A DNA stretch of 64,000 nt. Source: Taudactylus pleione. Lineage: Eukaryota > Chordata > Amphibia > Anura > Myobatrachidae. Below, piece by piece: positions 38,304 to 45,913 of this stretch (its first letter is position 1; each line of letters starts with the position of its first letter). The stretch covers positions 50,800,001 to 50,864,000 of the forward strand of contig JAUIMM010000200.1 in the NCBI GenBank assembly GCA_031769625.1, in the 5' to 3' direction. Under the pieces are notes generated by a model. That model worked only from the letters and a program-made list of their open reading frames with translations. It searched no databases and was not told where the DNA came from. The position numbers and the translations under genes are program-made.

Positions 38304-38581
38304 GTGTCTGTATAAGCTTTGTGTGTGTGTGTAAGTGTCTCTGTATAGGATTTGTGTGTAAGTGTCTCTGCATAAGCTTTGTGTGTGTATGTGTGTGTCT
38401 GTGTATAAGCTTTGTGTGTGTGTAAGTCTCTATACAGGTTTTGTGTGTGTGTGTAAGTGTCTCTGTATAGGCTTTGTGTGTGTCTCTGTATAGGCTTTGT
38501 GTGTAAGTGTCTCTGTATAGGCTTTGTGTGTGTAAGTGTCTCTGCATAGGCTTTGTGTGCAAGAGTCTCTGCATAAGCTTT
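36949..38581 (+). repeat. HOR copy, 1,633 bp, subtype C, truncated
   Basis: Carries TGTATATTCTTTG (37190), CTGTAAAGGC (37745), GAGGTGTG and AGGATTTG (38108-38140). After a 40-bp GT tract near 38262-38301 it jumps to GCATAAGC and GTCTGTGTATAAGC units of the terminal section (38365-38410). The CTGTAAAGGC unit here is equivalent to the one into which the transposon-like element inserted 2.7 kb downstream. Confidence 0.65.
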
Positions 38582-39846
38582 GATTGTGAATGTGGAAGAG
38601 TCTCTGTATAGGGTTTGTGTGTGTGTGTAAGTGTCTCTGTATAAGCTTTGTGTGTGTGTAAGTGTCTCTGTATAGGCTTTGTGTGTGTGTCTCTGTATAA
38701 GCTTTGTGTGTGTAAGTGTCTCTGTATAGGCTTTGTGTGTGTGAATGTCTCTCTAAAGGTTGTTATGTAAGTGTCTCTGTATAGGCTTTGTGTGTGTGTA
38801 TGTGTGTGTGTGTAAGTGTCTCTGTATAGGCTTTCTCTGTAAGTGTCTCTGTATAAGCTTAGTGTGCGTGTGTGTAAGTGTCTCTGTATAGGCTTTGTGT
38901 GTGTGTAAGTGTCTCTGTATAGGCTTTGTGTGTAAGTGTCTCTGTATAGGCTTTGTGTTTAAGTGTTTCTGTATAGGCTTTGCATGTGTGTGTAAGTGTC
39001 TCTGTATAAGCTTTGTGTGTGTGTAAGTGTCTCTGTATAGGCTTTGTGTGTAAGTATCTCTGCATAAGCTTTGTGTGTGTATGTGTAAGTGTCTCTGTAT
39101 AGGCTTTGTGTGTGTGTAAGTGTCTCTGTATAGGCTTTGTGTGTGTGTGTAAGTGTCTATGTATAAGCTTTGTGTGTGTGTGGTGTGTAAGTGTCTCTGT
39201 ATAGGCTTTGTGTGTGTGTCTCTGTATAGGCTTTGTGAGTGTGTAAGTGTCTCTGTTTAAGCTTTGTGTGTGTAAGTGTCTCTGTATAGGCTTTGTGTGC
39301 GTGTATGTGTGTGTGTGTAAGTGTCTCTGTATAGGCTTTGTGTGTAAGTGTCTCTGTATAACCTTAGTGTGCGTGAGTGTAAGTGTCTCTGTATAGGCTT
39401 GTGTGTGTGTGTGTGTGTAAGTGTCTCTTTATAGGCTTTGTGTGTAAGTGTCTCTGTTTAGGCTTTGTGTGTAAGTGTTTCTGTATAGGCTTTGTATGTG
39501 TGTAAGTGTCTCTGTATAAGCTTTGTGTGTGTAAGTATCTCTGTATAGGCTTTGTGTGTAAGTGTCTCTGCATAAGCTTTGTGTATGTATGTGTAAGTGT
39601 CTCTGTATAGGCTTTGTTTGTGTGTAAGTGTCTCTGTATAGGCTTTGTGTGTGTGTGTGTGTGTGTGTGTAAATGTCTATGTATAAGCTTTGTGTGTGTA
39701 AGGTGTTTAAGTGTCTCTGTATAGGCATGTGTGTGTGTATCTGTATAGGCTTTGTGTGTGTGTGTAAGTGTCTCTGTATAGGCTTTTTGTGTGTGTAAGT
39801 GTCTCTGTATAAGCTTTGTGTGTGTGTAAGTGTCTCTGTATAGGCT

Positions 39847-39884
<38 letters not shown>

Positions 39885-40458
39885 GTGTCTGTATAAGCTT
39901 TGTGTGTGTGTGTAAGTGTCTCTGTATAGGCTTTGTGTGTAAGTGTCTCTGTATAGGCTTTGTGTGTGTAAGTGTCTCTGTATAGGCTCCGTGCGTGTGT
40001 GTAACTGTCTCTGTATAGGCTTTTTATGTGTGTGTATGTGTCTCTGTATAGGCTTTGTGTGTAAGTGTCTCTATATAAGCTTTGTGCGTGTATGTCTCTG
40101 TATAGGCTGTGTGCGTGTGTGTGTGTGTAAGTGTCTCTGTATAGGCTTTGTGTGTGTCTCTGTATAGGCTTTGTGTGTGTGTGTAAGTGGCTCTGTATAG
40201 GCTTTGTGTGTGTTAGTGTCTCTGTATAGGCTTTGTTTGTAAGTGTCTCTGTGTCTCTGCATAAGCTTTGTGTTTATATGTAAGTGTCTCTTTATAGGCT
40301 TTGTGTGTGTGTAAGTGTCTCTGTATAAGCTTTGTGTGTGTAAGTGTCTCTGTATAGGCTTTGTGTGTGTGAATGTCTCTCTAAAGGCTTTGTATGTAAG
40401 TGTCTCTGTATAGGCTTTGTGTGCGTGTATGTGTGTGTATGTAAGTGTCTCTGTAAAG
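38582..40458 (+). repeat. HOR copy, left piece before the insertion (B-type)
   Basis: B-type variants are present (GTATCTCTGCATAAGC at 39053, GGCTTGTGTG, AACTGTCTC with GGCTTTTTATG at 40003). Near 40320-40390 the order returns abruptly to the CTAAAGGCTTTGTATG unit, a hybrid junction. The segment then ends in the CTGTAAAG target unit. Confidence 0.65.
40451..40458 (+). repeat. Target-site duplication, left copy (CTGTAAAG)
   Basis: These 8 bp immediately precede the insertion and are identical to 43725-43732. Removing the insertion and one copy restores a normal array unit (GTCTCTGTAAAGGCTTT), as seen uninterrupted near 37745, 48375 and 53762. Confidence 0.93.
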
Positions 40459-40469
40459 TAGGGATGAGC
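40459..40469 (+). repeat. Left terminal inverted repeat
   Basis: TAGGGATGAGC, abutting the left target duplication. It matches the reverse complement of the right end at 9 of 11 positions. Confidence 0.85.
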
Positions 40470-40470
40470 G

Positions 40471-40495
40471 GGTTCGGTTCCCTGAGAACCGAACC
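40471..40495. repeat. Subterminal hairpin 1
   Basis: A perfect 10-bp inverted repeat, GGTTCGGTTC / GAACCGAACC, with a 5-nt loop, two bases inside the left terminal repeat. Confidence 0.85.
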
Positions 40496-40508
40496 CACCC
40501 GAACTTCG

Positions 40509-40563
40509 GGGATCCGGGGCGATCCGAGCCCAAGCTCGGATCTCCCTGTCTGCCCCGGATCCC
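40509..40563. repeat. Subterminal nested hairpin 2
   Basis: The outer stem is a perfect 12 bp (40509-40520 with 40552-40563, GGGATCCGGGGC). Enclosed in it is a second perfect 9-bp stem (40521-40529 with 40534-40542, GATCCGAGC) with a 4-nt loop. Confidence 0.85.
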
Positions 40564-40568
40564 TCTCC

Positions 40569-40616
40569 CGAGGCAAAACCTCGAGATCTGCTGTCGGATC
40601 TCGAGGTTTTGCCTCG
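40569..40616. repeat. Subterminal hairpin 3, perfect 20-bp stem
   Basis: 40569-40588 pairs perfectly with 40597-40616 around an 8-nt loop. The stem contains CGAGGCAAAACCTCGAG. Confidence 0.88.
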
Positions 40617-40661
40617 AGCGGCCATTTAAAAAAAAATGCCTTTGCCTTTAATGGGCAAAGT

Positions 40662-40708
40662 GCTGATTGGCTGACAGAGCCGTCTGTCACGGCTCTCAGC
40701 CAATCAGC
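40662..40708. repeat. Hairpin 4 with paired CCAAT motifs
   Basis: GCTGATTGGCTGA at 40662 pairs with TCAGCCAATCAGC ending at 40708, and the inner GAGCCGT also pairs after a 2-nt bulge. The stem places an AGCCAATCAG motif on each strand. The right half forms the outer tip of the big palindrome. Confidence 0.8.
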
Positions 40709-40728
40709 ATTATGGTGCTCATTTGCAT
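40698..40728 (+). promoter_or_regulatory. CCAAT box next to octamer motif (left palindrome tip)
   Basis: AGCCAATCAG (40698-40707, close to the NF-Y consensus) is followed 13 bp later by a perfect POU octamer, ATTTGCAT (40721-40728). Mirrored at 43301-43308 and 43322-43331. Function is not shown. Confidence 0.3.
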
Positions 40729-40934
40729 GTAGCACGGACTCGTGAGATCCGTGCTACATGCATCTGTGTGATTGACAGTGACACAGAGCACAGATGGGTC
40801 AGTGAGACCCGTCTGTGCTGCTGTGTATTTCAATGACACAGATGCACGCACGGACCAGGAGATCCGTGCTACTTGCATCTGTGTCATTGACACAGAGCAC
40901 TAACGGGTCCGTGAGACCCGTCTGTGCTGCTGTG
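40729..40934 (+). repeat. 115-bp imperfect tandem duplication in left arm only
   Basis: GAGATCCGTGCTAC occurs at 40744 and 40859, and GAGACCCGTCTGTGCTGCTG ends near both 40825 and 40934. The right arm has a single copy, so this arose after the palindrome or was lost from one side. Confidence 0.8.
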
Positions 40935-41042
40935 GTAAATAAAAAAAAAAAAACCTGTGTAAAAAGAGAAAAAAATGGCGTGCCCCCCCCCCAAAAAAAG
41001 AGCAACCAGCCCCGGGCATTAGTGACCCAGTGCTGGGTGTGC

Positions 41043-41246
41043 TTAAATACAGGGGACAAACGACATAGGGGTCCCCTGTACTTAAACACAACCAGCACCG
41101 GGCTAGTCAGAACCAGAGCTGGTTGCCAAAATACGGGGGACAAACGACGTAGGGGTCCCCCGTATTCTGCGCAACCAGCTCTGGGCTCTGATCCGGTCCT
41201 GGTTCTGGAAATACAGGGGAAAAAAATGAGTAGGGTTCCCCTGTAT
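41043..41246. repeat. Three foldback units of about 82 bp (left arm)
   Basis: Inverted pairs ATACAGGGGAC...GTCCCCTGTA (about 41047), ATACGGGGGAC...GTCCCCCGTAT (41131-41165) and ATACAGGGGA...TCCCCTGTAT (41211-41246) are spaced about 80-84 bp. The first two loops contain CGACRTAGGG. They are separated by related AACCAG(A/C)(G/A)C spacers. The mirror copies lie near 42900-43105. Confidence 0.8.
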
Positions 41247-41903
41247 GTTCCAGAACCAGCACTGGACTTTTTCTAGCGGGGGGCTGATGCCACAGCCAGG
41301 GGAGCCCTTTCACCGGGCCCCCCAGCCGCAGCATCAGCCCTGACCGCTAGTCAGCCCAGGCCGGGGATCCCTGGAGAGCTGGGGACCCCCCCAATAAAGG
41401 GGTCACCCTCTCCAGGGCACCCCAGGCCCAGGCTGATAGCCCGGGGCTATCCCCGCCACCCCTGGTGGCGGTGGGTGGCGGGTTGATTGTGTGGTGTGGT
41501 GTAAATAAAGAATATCAAACATTGTCTTTACAAGTAGAACTGCAAGTCCCAGCAAGCCTGCCCCGCATGCTGGTACTTGGAGAACCACAAGTACCAGCAT
41601 GCAGGGCATTAAGGGCCCACTAGTACCTGTAGTTCACCTGTAAAAAAATGTTTAAAAAAAACACAGGACACACACACCGTGACAGTATAAGTTTATTAAA
41701 CATACATACACACACACACATGTACACATACTCACCTATGTAACCCTGTAGCATCGGTCCACTTGTCCGGTAAAGTATCCATAGGGGACCTGTGAAAAAA
41801 AACATACTCACCATCTCCTATGCGAGGTTCTGTCCTCTTCGTTCCAAAGTAGGCATCCCCGGACTTGGCAAAAAAAAAAAACGAAAACGCGATCCACGAA
41901 CTT

Positions 41904-41927
41904 AGTACCGTTCTATAGAACGGTACT
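41904..41927. repeat. Perfect 24-bp palindrome (left arm)
   Basis: AGTACCGTTCTA followed immediately by its reverse complement, with no loop. The mirror copy is at 42219-42242. Confidence 0.9.
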
Positions 41928-41940
41928 TCCCGAATGAGAG

Positions 41941-42030
41941 CTTAGCGGCGGGGTATCACCATGGAAACCCCGCTGCTAAGCGTTCATTGGCTGAGAGAGG
42001 CCATCTCCCGTCTCTCTCAGCCAATGAACG
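41941..42030. repeat. Two adjacent hairpins near palindrome centre (left)
   Basis: CTTAGCGGCGGGG / CCCCGCTGCTAAG (41941-41980, one mismatch) is followed by a perfect 18-bp stem, CGTTCATTGGCTGAGAGA with its complement (41981-41998 with 42013-42030). The second stem places CCAAT motifs on both strands. The mirror lies at about 42118-42205. Confidence 0.85.
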
Positions 42031-42218
42031 GCTCCCTCCATTGTAGTCAATGCTGGGAGCCGCAAGGTTATTAAAGTTTACCCTGCGGTTCCCACCATTG
42101 ACTACAATGGAGGGAGCCGTTCATTGGCTGAGAGACGGGAGATGACCTCTCTCAGCCAATGAACGCTTAGCAGCGGGGTTTCCATGGTGATACCCCGCCG
42201 CTAAGCTCTCATTCGGGA

Positions 42219-42242
42219 AGTACCGTTCTATAGAACGGTACT
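42219..42242. repeat. Perfect 24-bp palindrome (right arm)
   Basis: Same sequence as 41904-41927. Such sites pair within either arm or between arms. Confidence 0.9.
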
Positions 42243-42334
42243 AAGTTCGTGGATCGCGTTTTCGTTTTTTTTTTTTGCCAAGTCCGGGGATGCCTACTTT
42301 GGAACGAAGAGGACAGAACCTCGCATAGGAGATG

Positions 42335-42507
42335 GTGAGTATGTTTTTTTTCACAGGTCCCCTAGGGATACTTTACCGGACAAGTGGACCGATGCTACAG
42401 GTTACATAGGTGAGTATGTGTACATGTGTGTGTGTGTATGTATGTTTAATAAACTTATACTGTCACGGTGTGTGTGTCCTGTGTTTTTTTAAACATTTTT
42501 TTTACAG
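42335..42507 (+). other. Intron-like signals in the right arm
   Basis: Two donor-like GTGAGTATG sites (42335 and 42410) are each followed by an acceptor-like tract ending in CACAG (42356) or TTTACAG (42507) after T-runs. The first interval is 22 nt, too short to be spliced. The second (42410-42507, 98 nt) has the layout of a small intron. The left arm has the mirror image on the minus strand. This could be a relic of a captured gene fragment or chance within a repeat. No flanking coding sequence was recognised. Confidence 0.35.
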
Positions 42508-42899
42508 GTGAACTACAGGTACTAGTGGGCCCTTAATGCCCTGCATGCTGGTACTTGTGGTTCTCCAAGTACCAGCATGCGGGGCAGGCTTGCTGGGACT
42601 TGCAGTTCTACTTGTAAAGACAATGTTTGATATTCTTTATTTACACCACACCACACAATCAACCCGCCACCCACCGCCACCAGGGGTGGCGGGGATAGCC
42701 CCGGGCTATCAGCCTGGGCCTGGGGTGCCCTGGAGAGGGTGACCCCTTTATTGGGGGGGTCCCCAGCTCTCCAGGGATCCCCGGCCTGGGCTGACTAGCG
42801 GTCAGGGTTGATGCTGCGGCTGGGGGGCCCGGTGAAAGGGCTCCCCTGGCTGTGGCATCAGCCCCCCGCTAGAAAAAGTCCAGTGCTGGTTCTGGAACA

Positions 42900-43105
42900 T
42901 ACAGGGGAACCCTACTCATTTTTTGTCCCCTATATTTCCAGAACCAGGACCGGATCAGAGCCCAGAGCTGGTTGCGCAGAATACAGGGGACCCCTACGTC
43001 GTTTGTCCCCCGTATTTTGGCAACCAGCGCTGGTTCTGACTAGCCCGGTGCTGGTTGTGCTTAAGTACAGGGGACCCCTACGTAGTTTGTCCCCTGTATT
43101 TAAGC
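42900..43105. repeat. Three foldback units of about 82 bp (right arm)
   Basis: Mirror of 41043-41246, with the same GTCCCCTGTAT-type inverted pairs. The repeated motif creates a repetitive translated peptide (TGDPYVV-like) with no sign of being a real protein. Confidence 0.8.
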
Positions 43106-43300
43106 ACACCCAGCACTGGGTTACTAATGCCCGGGGCTGGTTGCTCTTTTTTGGGGGGGTGCACGCCATTTTTTTCTTTTTTTACACAGGTTTTTTTTTT
43201 TTTTTTTACCACAGCAGCACAGACGGGTCTCACGGACCTGTCATTGCTCTGTGCCAATCACACAGATGCATGTAGCACGGATCTCCCGGGTTCGTGCTAC

Positions 43301-43331
43301 ATGCAAATGGGCACCATAACGCTGATTGGCT
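43301..43331 (-). promoter_or_regulatory. Octamer next to CCAAT box (right palindrome tip)
   Basis: ATGCAAAT (43301-43308) and CTGATTGGCT (43322-43331), the mirror of the left pair. The pair is conserved in both arms. Confidence 0.3.
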
Positions 43332-43333
43332 TC

Positions 43334-43724
43334 CTGTCTGCCACTGCAGTGCCACTCCTAGATGGGCCACGTGTTTGTGCCGCCCCCTTGTGTCGCTTAG
43401 CATAGTCATCCAGCTTCCTCGGTACAACCTTTTGGCCTAAAAACAATATTGTGAGGTGTGAGGTGTTCAGAATAGAGTGGAAATGAGTGGAAATTAATGT
43501 TATTGGGGTTATTAATAGCGTAGGAACAAAAAAAGGCCCATTTATGTGATTTTAGCGTTTTTTTTTTATTTTTTAAGAAAAAATCCAGATCCAAAACACA
43601 AAACCCAGAACCCAAAACACGGAAGGGTGGTTTTGGCAAAACCAATCCAGATCCAAAACACGAAGAAAGATCCAGATCCAAAACCAAAACACAAAACACG
43701 AAAAGTGTCCGGTGCACACCCCTA
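43334..43724. repeat. Right subterminal region of the hAT-like element
   Basis: Lies outside the palindrome. It contains GAGGTGTGAGGTGTTCAG and GTGGAAATGAGTGGAAATT stretches, then an A-rich end with three CCAGATCCAAAAC copies (43585, 43647, 43672). Repeated short motifs near the end are typical of transposase-binding regions in hAT elements. I recall similar sequence from frog genomes but cannot verify it here. Confidence 0.6.
43714..43724 (-). repeat. Right terminal inverted repeat
   Basis: On the minus strand it reads TAGGGGTGTGC, abutting the right target duplication. Confidence 0.85.
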
Positions 43725-43732
43725 CTGTAAAG
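43725..43732 (+). repeat. Target-site duplication, right copy (CTGTAAAG)
   Basis: Perfect 8-bp match to the left flank. An 8-bp duplication is the length typical of hAT-superfamily insertions. Confidence 0.93.
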
Positions 43733-44238
43733 GCTTTCTGTGTAAGTGTCTCTGTATAACCTTAGTGTGCGTGAGTGTAAGTGTCTCTGTATAGGCTTTG
43801 TGTGTGTGTGTGTGTGTAAGAGTCTCTGTATAGGCTTTGTGTGTAAGTGTCTCTGTTTAGGCTTTGTGTGTAAGTGTTTCTGTATAGGCTTTGTATGTGT
43901 GTAAGTGTCTCTGTATAAGCTTTGTGTATGTAAGTATCTCTGTATAGGCTTTGTGTGTAAGTGTCTCTGCATAAGCTTTGTGTATGTATGTGTAAGTGTC
44001 TCTGTATAGGCTTTGTTTGTGTGTAAGTGTCTCTGTATAGGCTTTGTGTGTGTGTGTGTGTAAATGTCTATGTATAAGCTTTGTGTGTGTGAGGTGTGTA
44101 AGTGTCTCTGTATAGGATTTGTGTGTGTGTCTCTGTATAGGCTTTGTGTGTGTGTGTAAGTGTCTCTGTATAGGCTTTTTGTGTGTGTAAGTGTCTCTGT
44201 TTAAGCTTTGTGTGTGTGTAAGTGTCTCTGTATAGGCT

Positions 44239-44240
<2 letters not shown>

Positions 44241-44300
<60 letters not shown>
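44241..44300 (+). repeat. Pure (GT)30 tract
   Basis: A 60-bp uninterrupted GT run after a GGCTTC unit, just right of the insertion. The equivalent site near 48990 is less than 20 bp. Confidence 0.95.
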
Positions 44301-44302
<2 letters not shown>

Positions 44303-44523
44303 GTGTCTGTATAAGCTTTGTGTGTGTGTAAGTGTCTCTGTATAGGATTTGTGTGTAAGTGTCTCTGTATAGGCTTTGTGTGTGTAAGTGTCTCTGTATA
44401 GGCTTCGTGCGTGTGTGTAAGTGTCTCTGTATAGGCTTTGTTTGTGTGTGTATGTGTCTCTGTATAGGCTTTGTGTGTAAGTGTCTCTATATAAGCTTTG
44501 TGCGTGTATGTCTCTGTATAGGC

Positions 44524-44554
<31 letters not shown>

Positions 44555-45878
44555 GTCTCTGTATAGGCTTTGTGTGTGTCTCTGTATAGGCTTTGTGTGT
44601 GTCTCTGTATAGGCTTTGTGTGTGTGTGTAAGTGGCTCTGTATAGGCTTTGTTCGTGTAAGTGTCTCTGTATAGGCTATGTGTATGTAAGTGTCTCTGTA
44701 TTGGCTTTATGTGTGTGTGTGTAAGTGTCTCTGTATAGGCTTTGTGTGTAAGTGTCTCTGTATAGGCTTTGTTTGCAAGTGTCTCTGTATAGGCTTTGTG
44801 TGCGTGTATGTGTGTGTGTGTGTGTAAGTGTCTCTGTATAGGCTTTGTGTGTAAGTGTCTCTGTATAAGCTTAGTGTGCGTGAGTGTAAGTGTCTCTGTG
44901 TAGGCTTTGTGTGTGTGTGTGTAAGTGTCTCTGTATAGGCTTTGTGTGTAAGTGTCTCTGTATAGGCTTTGTGTGTAAGTGTTTCTGTATAGGCTTTGTA
45001 TGTGTGTGTAAGTGTCTCTGTATAAGCTTTGTGTGTGTAAGTGTCACTGTATAGGCTTTGTGTGTAAGTGTCTCTGCATAGGCTTTGTGTGTGTATGTGT
45101 AAGTGTCTCTGTATAGGCTTTGTGTGTGTGTAAGTGTCTCTGTATAGGCTTTGTGTTTGTGTGTGTAAGTGTCTATGTATAAGCTTTGTGTGTGTGTGGT
45201 GTGTAAGTGTCTCTGTATAGGCTTTGTGTGTGTGTCTCTGTATAGGCTTTGTGAGTGTGTAAGTGTCTCTGTTTAAGCTTTGTGTGTGTAAGTGTCTCTG
45301 TATAGGCTTTGTGTGTGTGAATGTCTCTCTAAAGGCTTTGTATGTAAGTGTCTCTGTATAGGCTTTGTGTGCGTGTATGTGTGTTTGTGTGTAAGTGTCT
45401 CTGTATAACCTTAGTGTGCGTGAGTGTAAGTGTCTCTGTATAGGCTTGTGTGTGTGTGTGTAAGTGTCTCTTTATAGGCTTTGTGTGTAAGTGTCTCTGT
45501 TTAGGCTTTGTGTGTAAGTGTTTCTGTATAGGCTTTGTATGTGTGTAAGTTTCTCTGTATAAGCTTTGTGTGTGTAAGTATCTCTGTATAGGCTTTGTGT
45601 GTAAGTGTCTCTGCATAAGCTTTGTGTATGTATGTGTAAGTGTCTCTGTATAGGCTTTGTTTGTGTGTAAGTGTCTCTGTATAGGCTTTGTGTGTGTGTG
45701 TGTAAATGTCTATGTATAAGCTTTGTGTGTGTAAGGTGTTTAAGTGTCTCTGTATAGGCATGTGTGTGTGTATCTGTATAGGCTTTGTGTGTGTGTGTAA
45801 GTGTCTCTGTATAGGCTTTTTGTGTGTGTAAGTGTCTCTGTATAAGCTTTGTGTGTGTGTAAGTGTCTCTGTATAGGC

Positions 45879-45913
<35 letters not shown>

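Larger units (their letters stand above)
1..40458. repeat. GT-rich minisatellite array, left part
   Basis: The whole segment is a head-to-tail array of 26-32 bp units. The core is AAGTGTCTCTGTATAGGCTT, followed by T and a (GT)n tail of variable length. All units point the same way, so the plus strand is strongly T+G rich. Common unit variants are ATAAGCTTT for ATAGGCTTT, GCATAAGC, CTATATAAGC, GTTTAGG, GTGGCTCTG, and a short GTGTCTGTATAAGC unit lacking one CT. Variant units recur in a fixed order and define HORs of about 3 kb. The array starts before the window. It contains no plausible gene: the long minus-strand open frames are translations of the repeat itself. Confidence 0.97.
40690..42073. 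repeat. Left arm of giant palindrome
   Basis: This arm is an inverted copy of about 42075-43333. For example, the 68-residue open frame at 41403-41609 (minus) has the same translation as 42536-42742 (plus), and coordinates of matching sites sum to about 84146. Within the arm, from outside in, are: octamer ATTTGCAT; a 115-bp imperfect duplication; poly-A; three foldback units; GC-rich non-coding sequence; a GCATGCTGGTACTTG hairpin; intron-like sequence (on the minus strand); a 24-bp palindrome; and CCAAT-bearing hairpins. I see no convincing gene. Confidence 0.9.
42075..43333. repeat. Right arm of giant palindrome
   Basis: Inverted copy of the left arm, with few differences by eye; one example is the CTAGGGATAC versus CATAGGGGAC region near 42363. 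It lacks the 115-bp duplication, so it is about 119 bp shorter. The centre lies near 42074, within TTATTAAAGTTTA. Confidence 0.9.
40459..43724. mobile_element. Non-autonomous hAT-like element carrying a giant palindrome
   Basis: The element is 3,266 bp long. It begins TAGGGATGAGC and ends GCACACCCCTA, whose reverse complement is TAGGGGTGTGC: 9 of 11 bases match. It is flanked by a perfect 8-bp target duplication. TAGGG-type ends with 8-bp duplications are characteristic of hAT elements. No transposase is present; the open frames inside are short or mirror each other. Composition (GC-rich with CpGs, A/T homopolymers) is quite unlike the array. Layout: left hairpin cluster (40459-40708), long palindrome (about 40690-43333), and right subterminal region with repeated CCAGATCCAAAAC motifs. 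The palindrome could be intrinsic to the family or a nested foldback element. I could not identify a separate target duplication for it. The ends resemble repeats I recall from frog genomes. Confidence 0.85.

Noticed and set aside
1..40458. CRISPR-like alternation of constant core and variable spacer
   Set aside because: The variable part is only (GT)n, there are no unique spacers or cas genes, and the surrounding sequence is eukaryotic.
40071..40735. Open frames spanning the left insertion boundary (40071-40625 and 40292-40735, minus)
   Set aside because: Each fuses repeat-derived peptide to translated hairpin sequence across the transposon junction; no coding signal.
43183..43210. Poly-T/poly-A runs as retrotransposon tails
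   Set aside because: They occur mirrored inside both palindrome arms and are not at an insertion boundary with a target duplication.
42808..43275. 155-residue open frame in the right arm as a possible transposon protein
   Set aside because: Its repeats arise from the 82-bp foldback units, it ends in a poly-T-derived phenylalanine run, and no catalytic or zinc-finger motif is visible. Its left-arm counterpart is in a shifted frame.
40459..43724. Piggybac, Tc1/mariner or LTR origin for the insertion
   Set aside because: The flanking duplication is 8 bp and not TTAA or TA, there are no long terminal repeats, no polypurine tract, and the ends are TAGGG-type.
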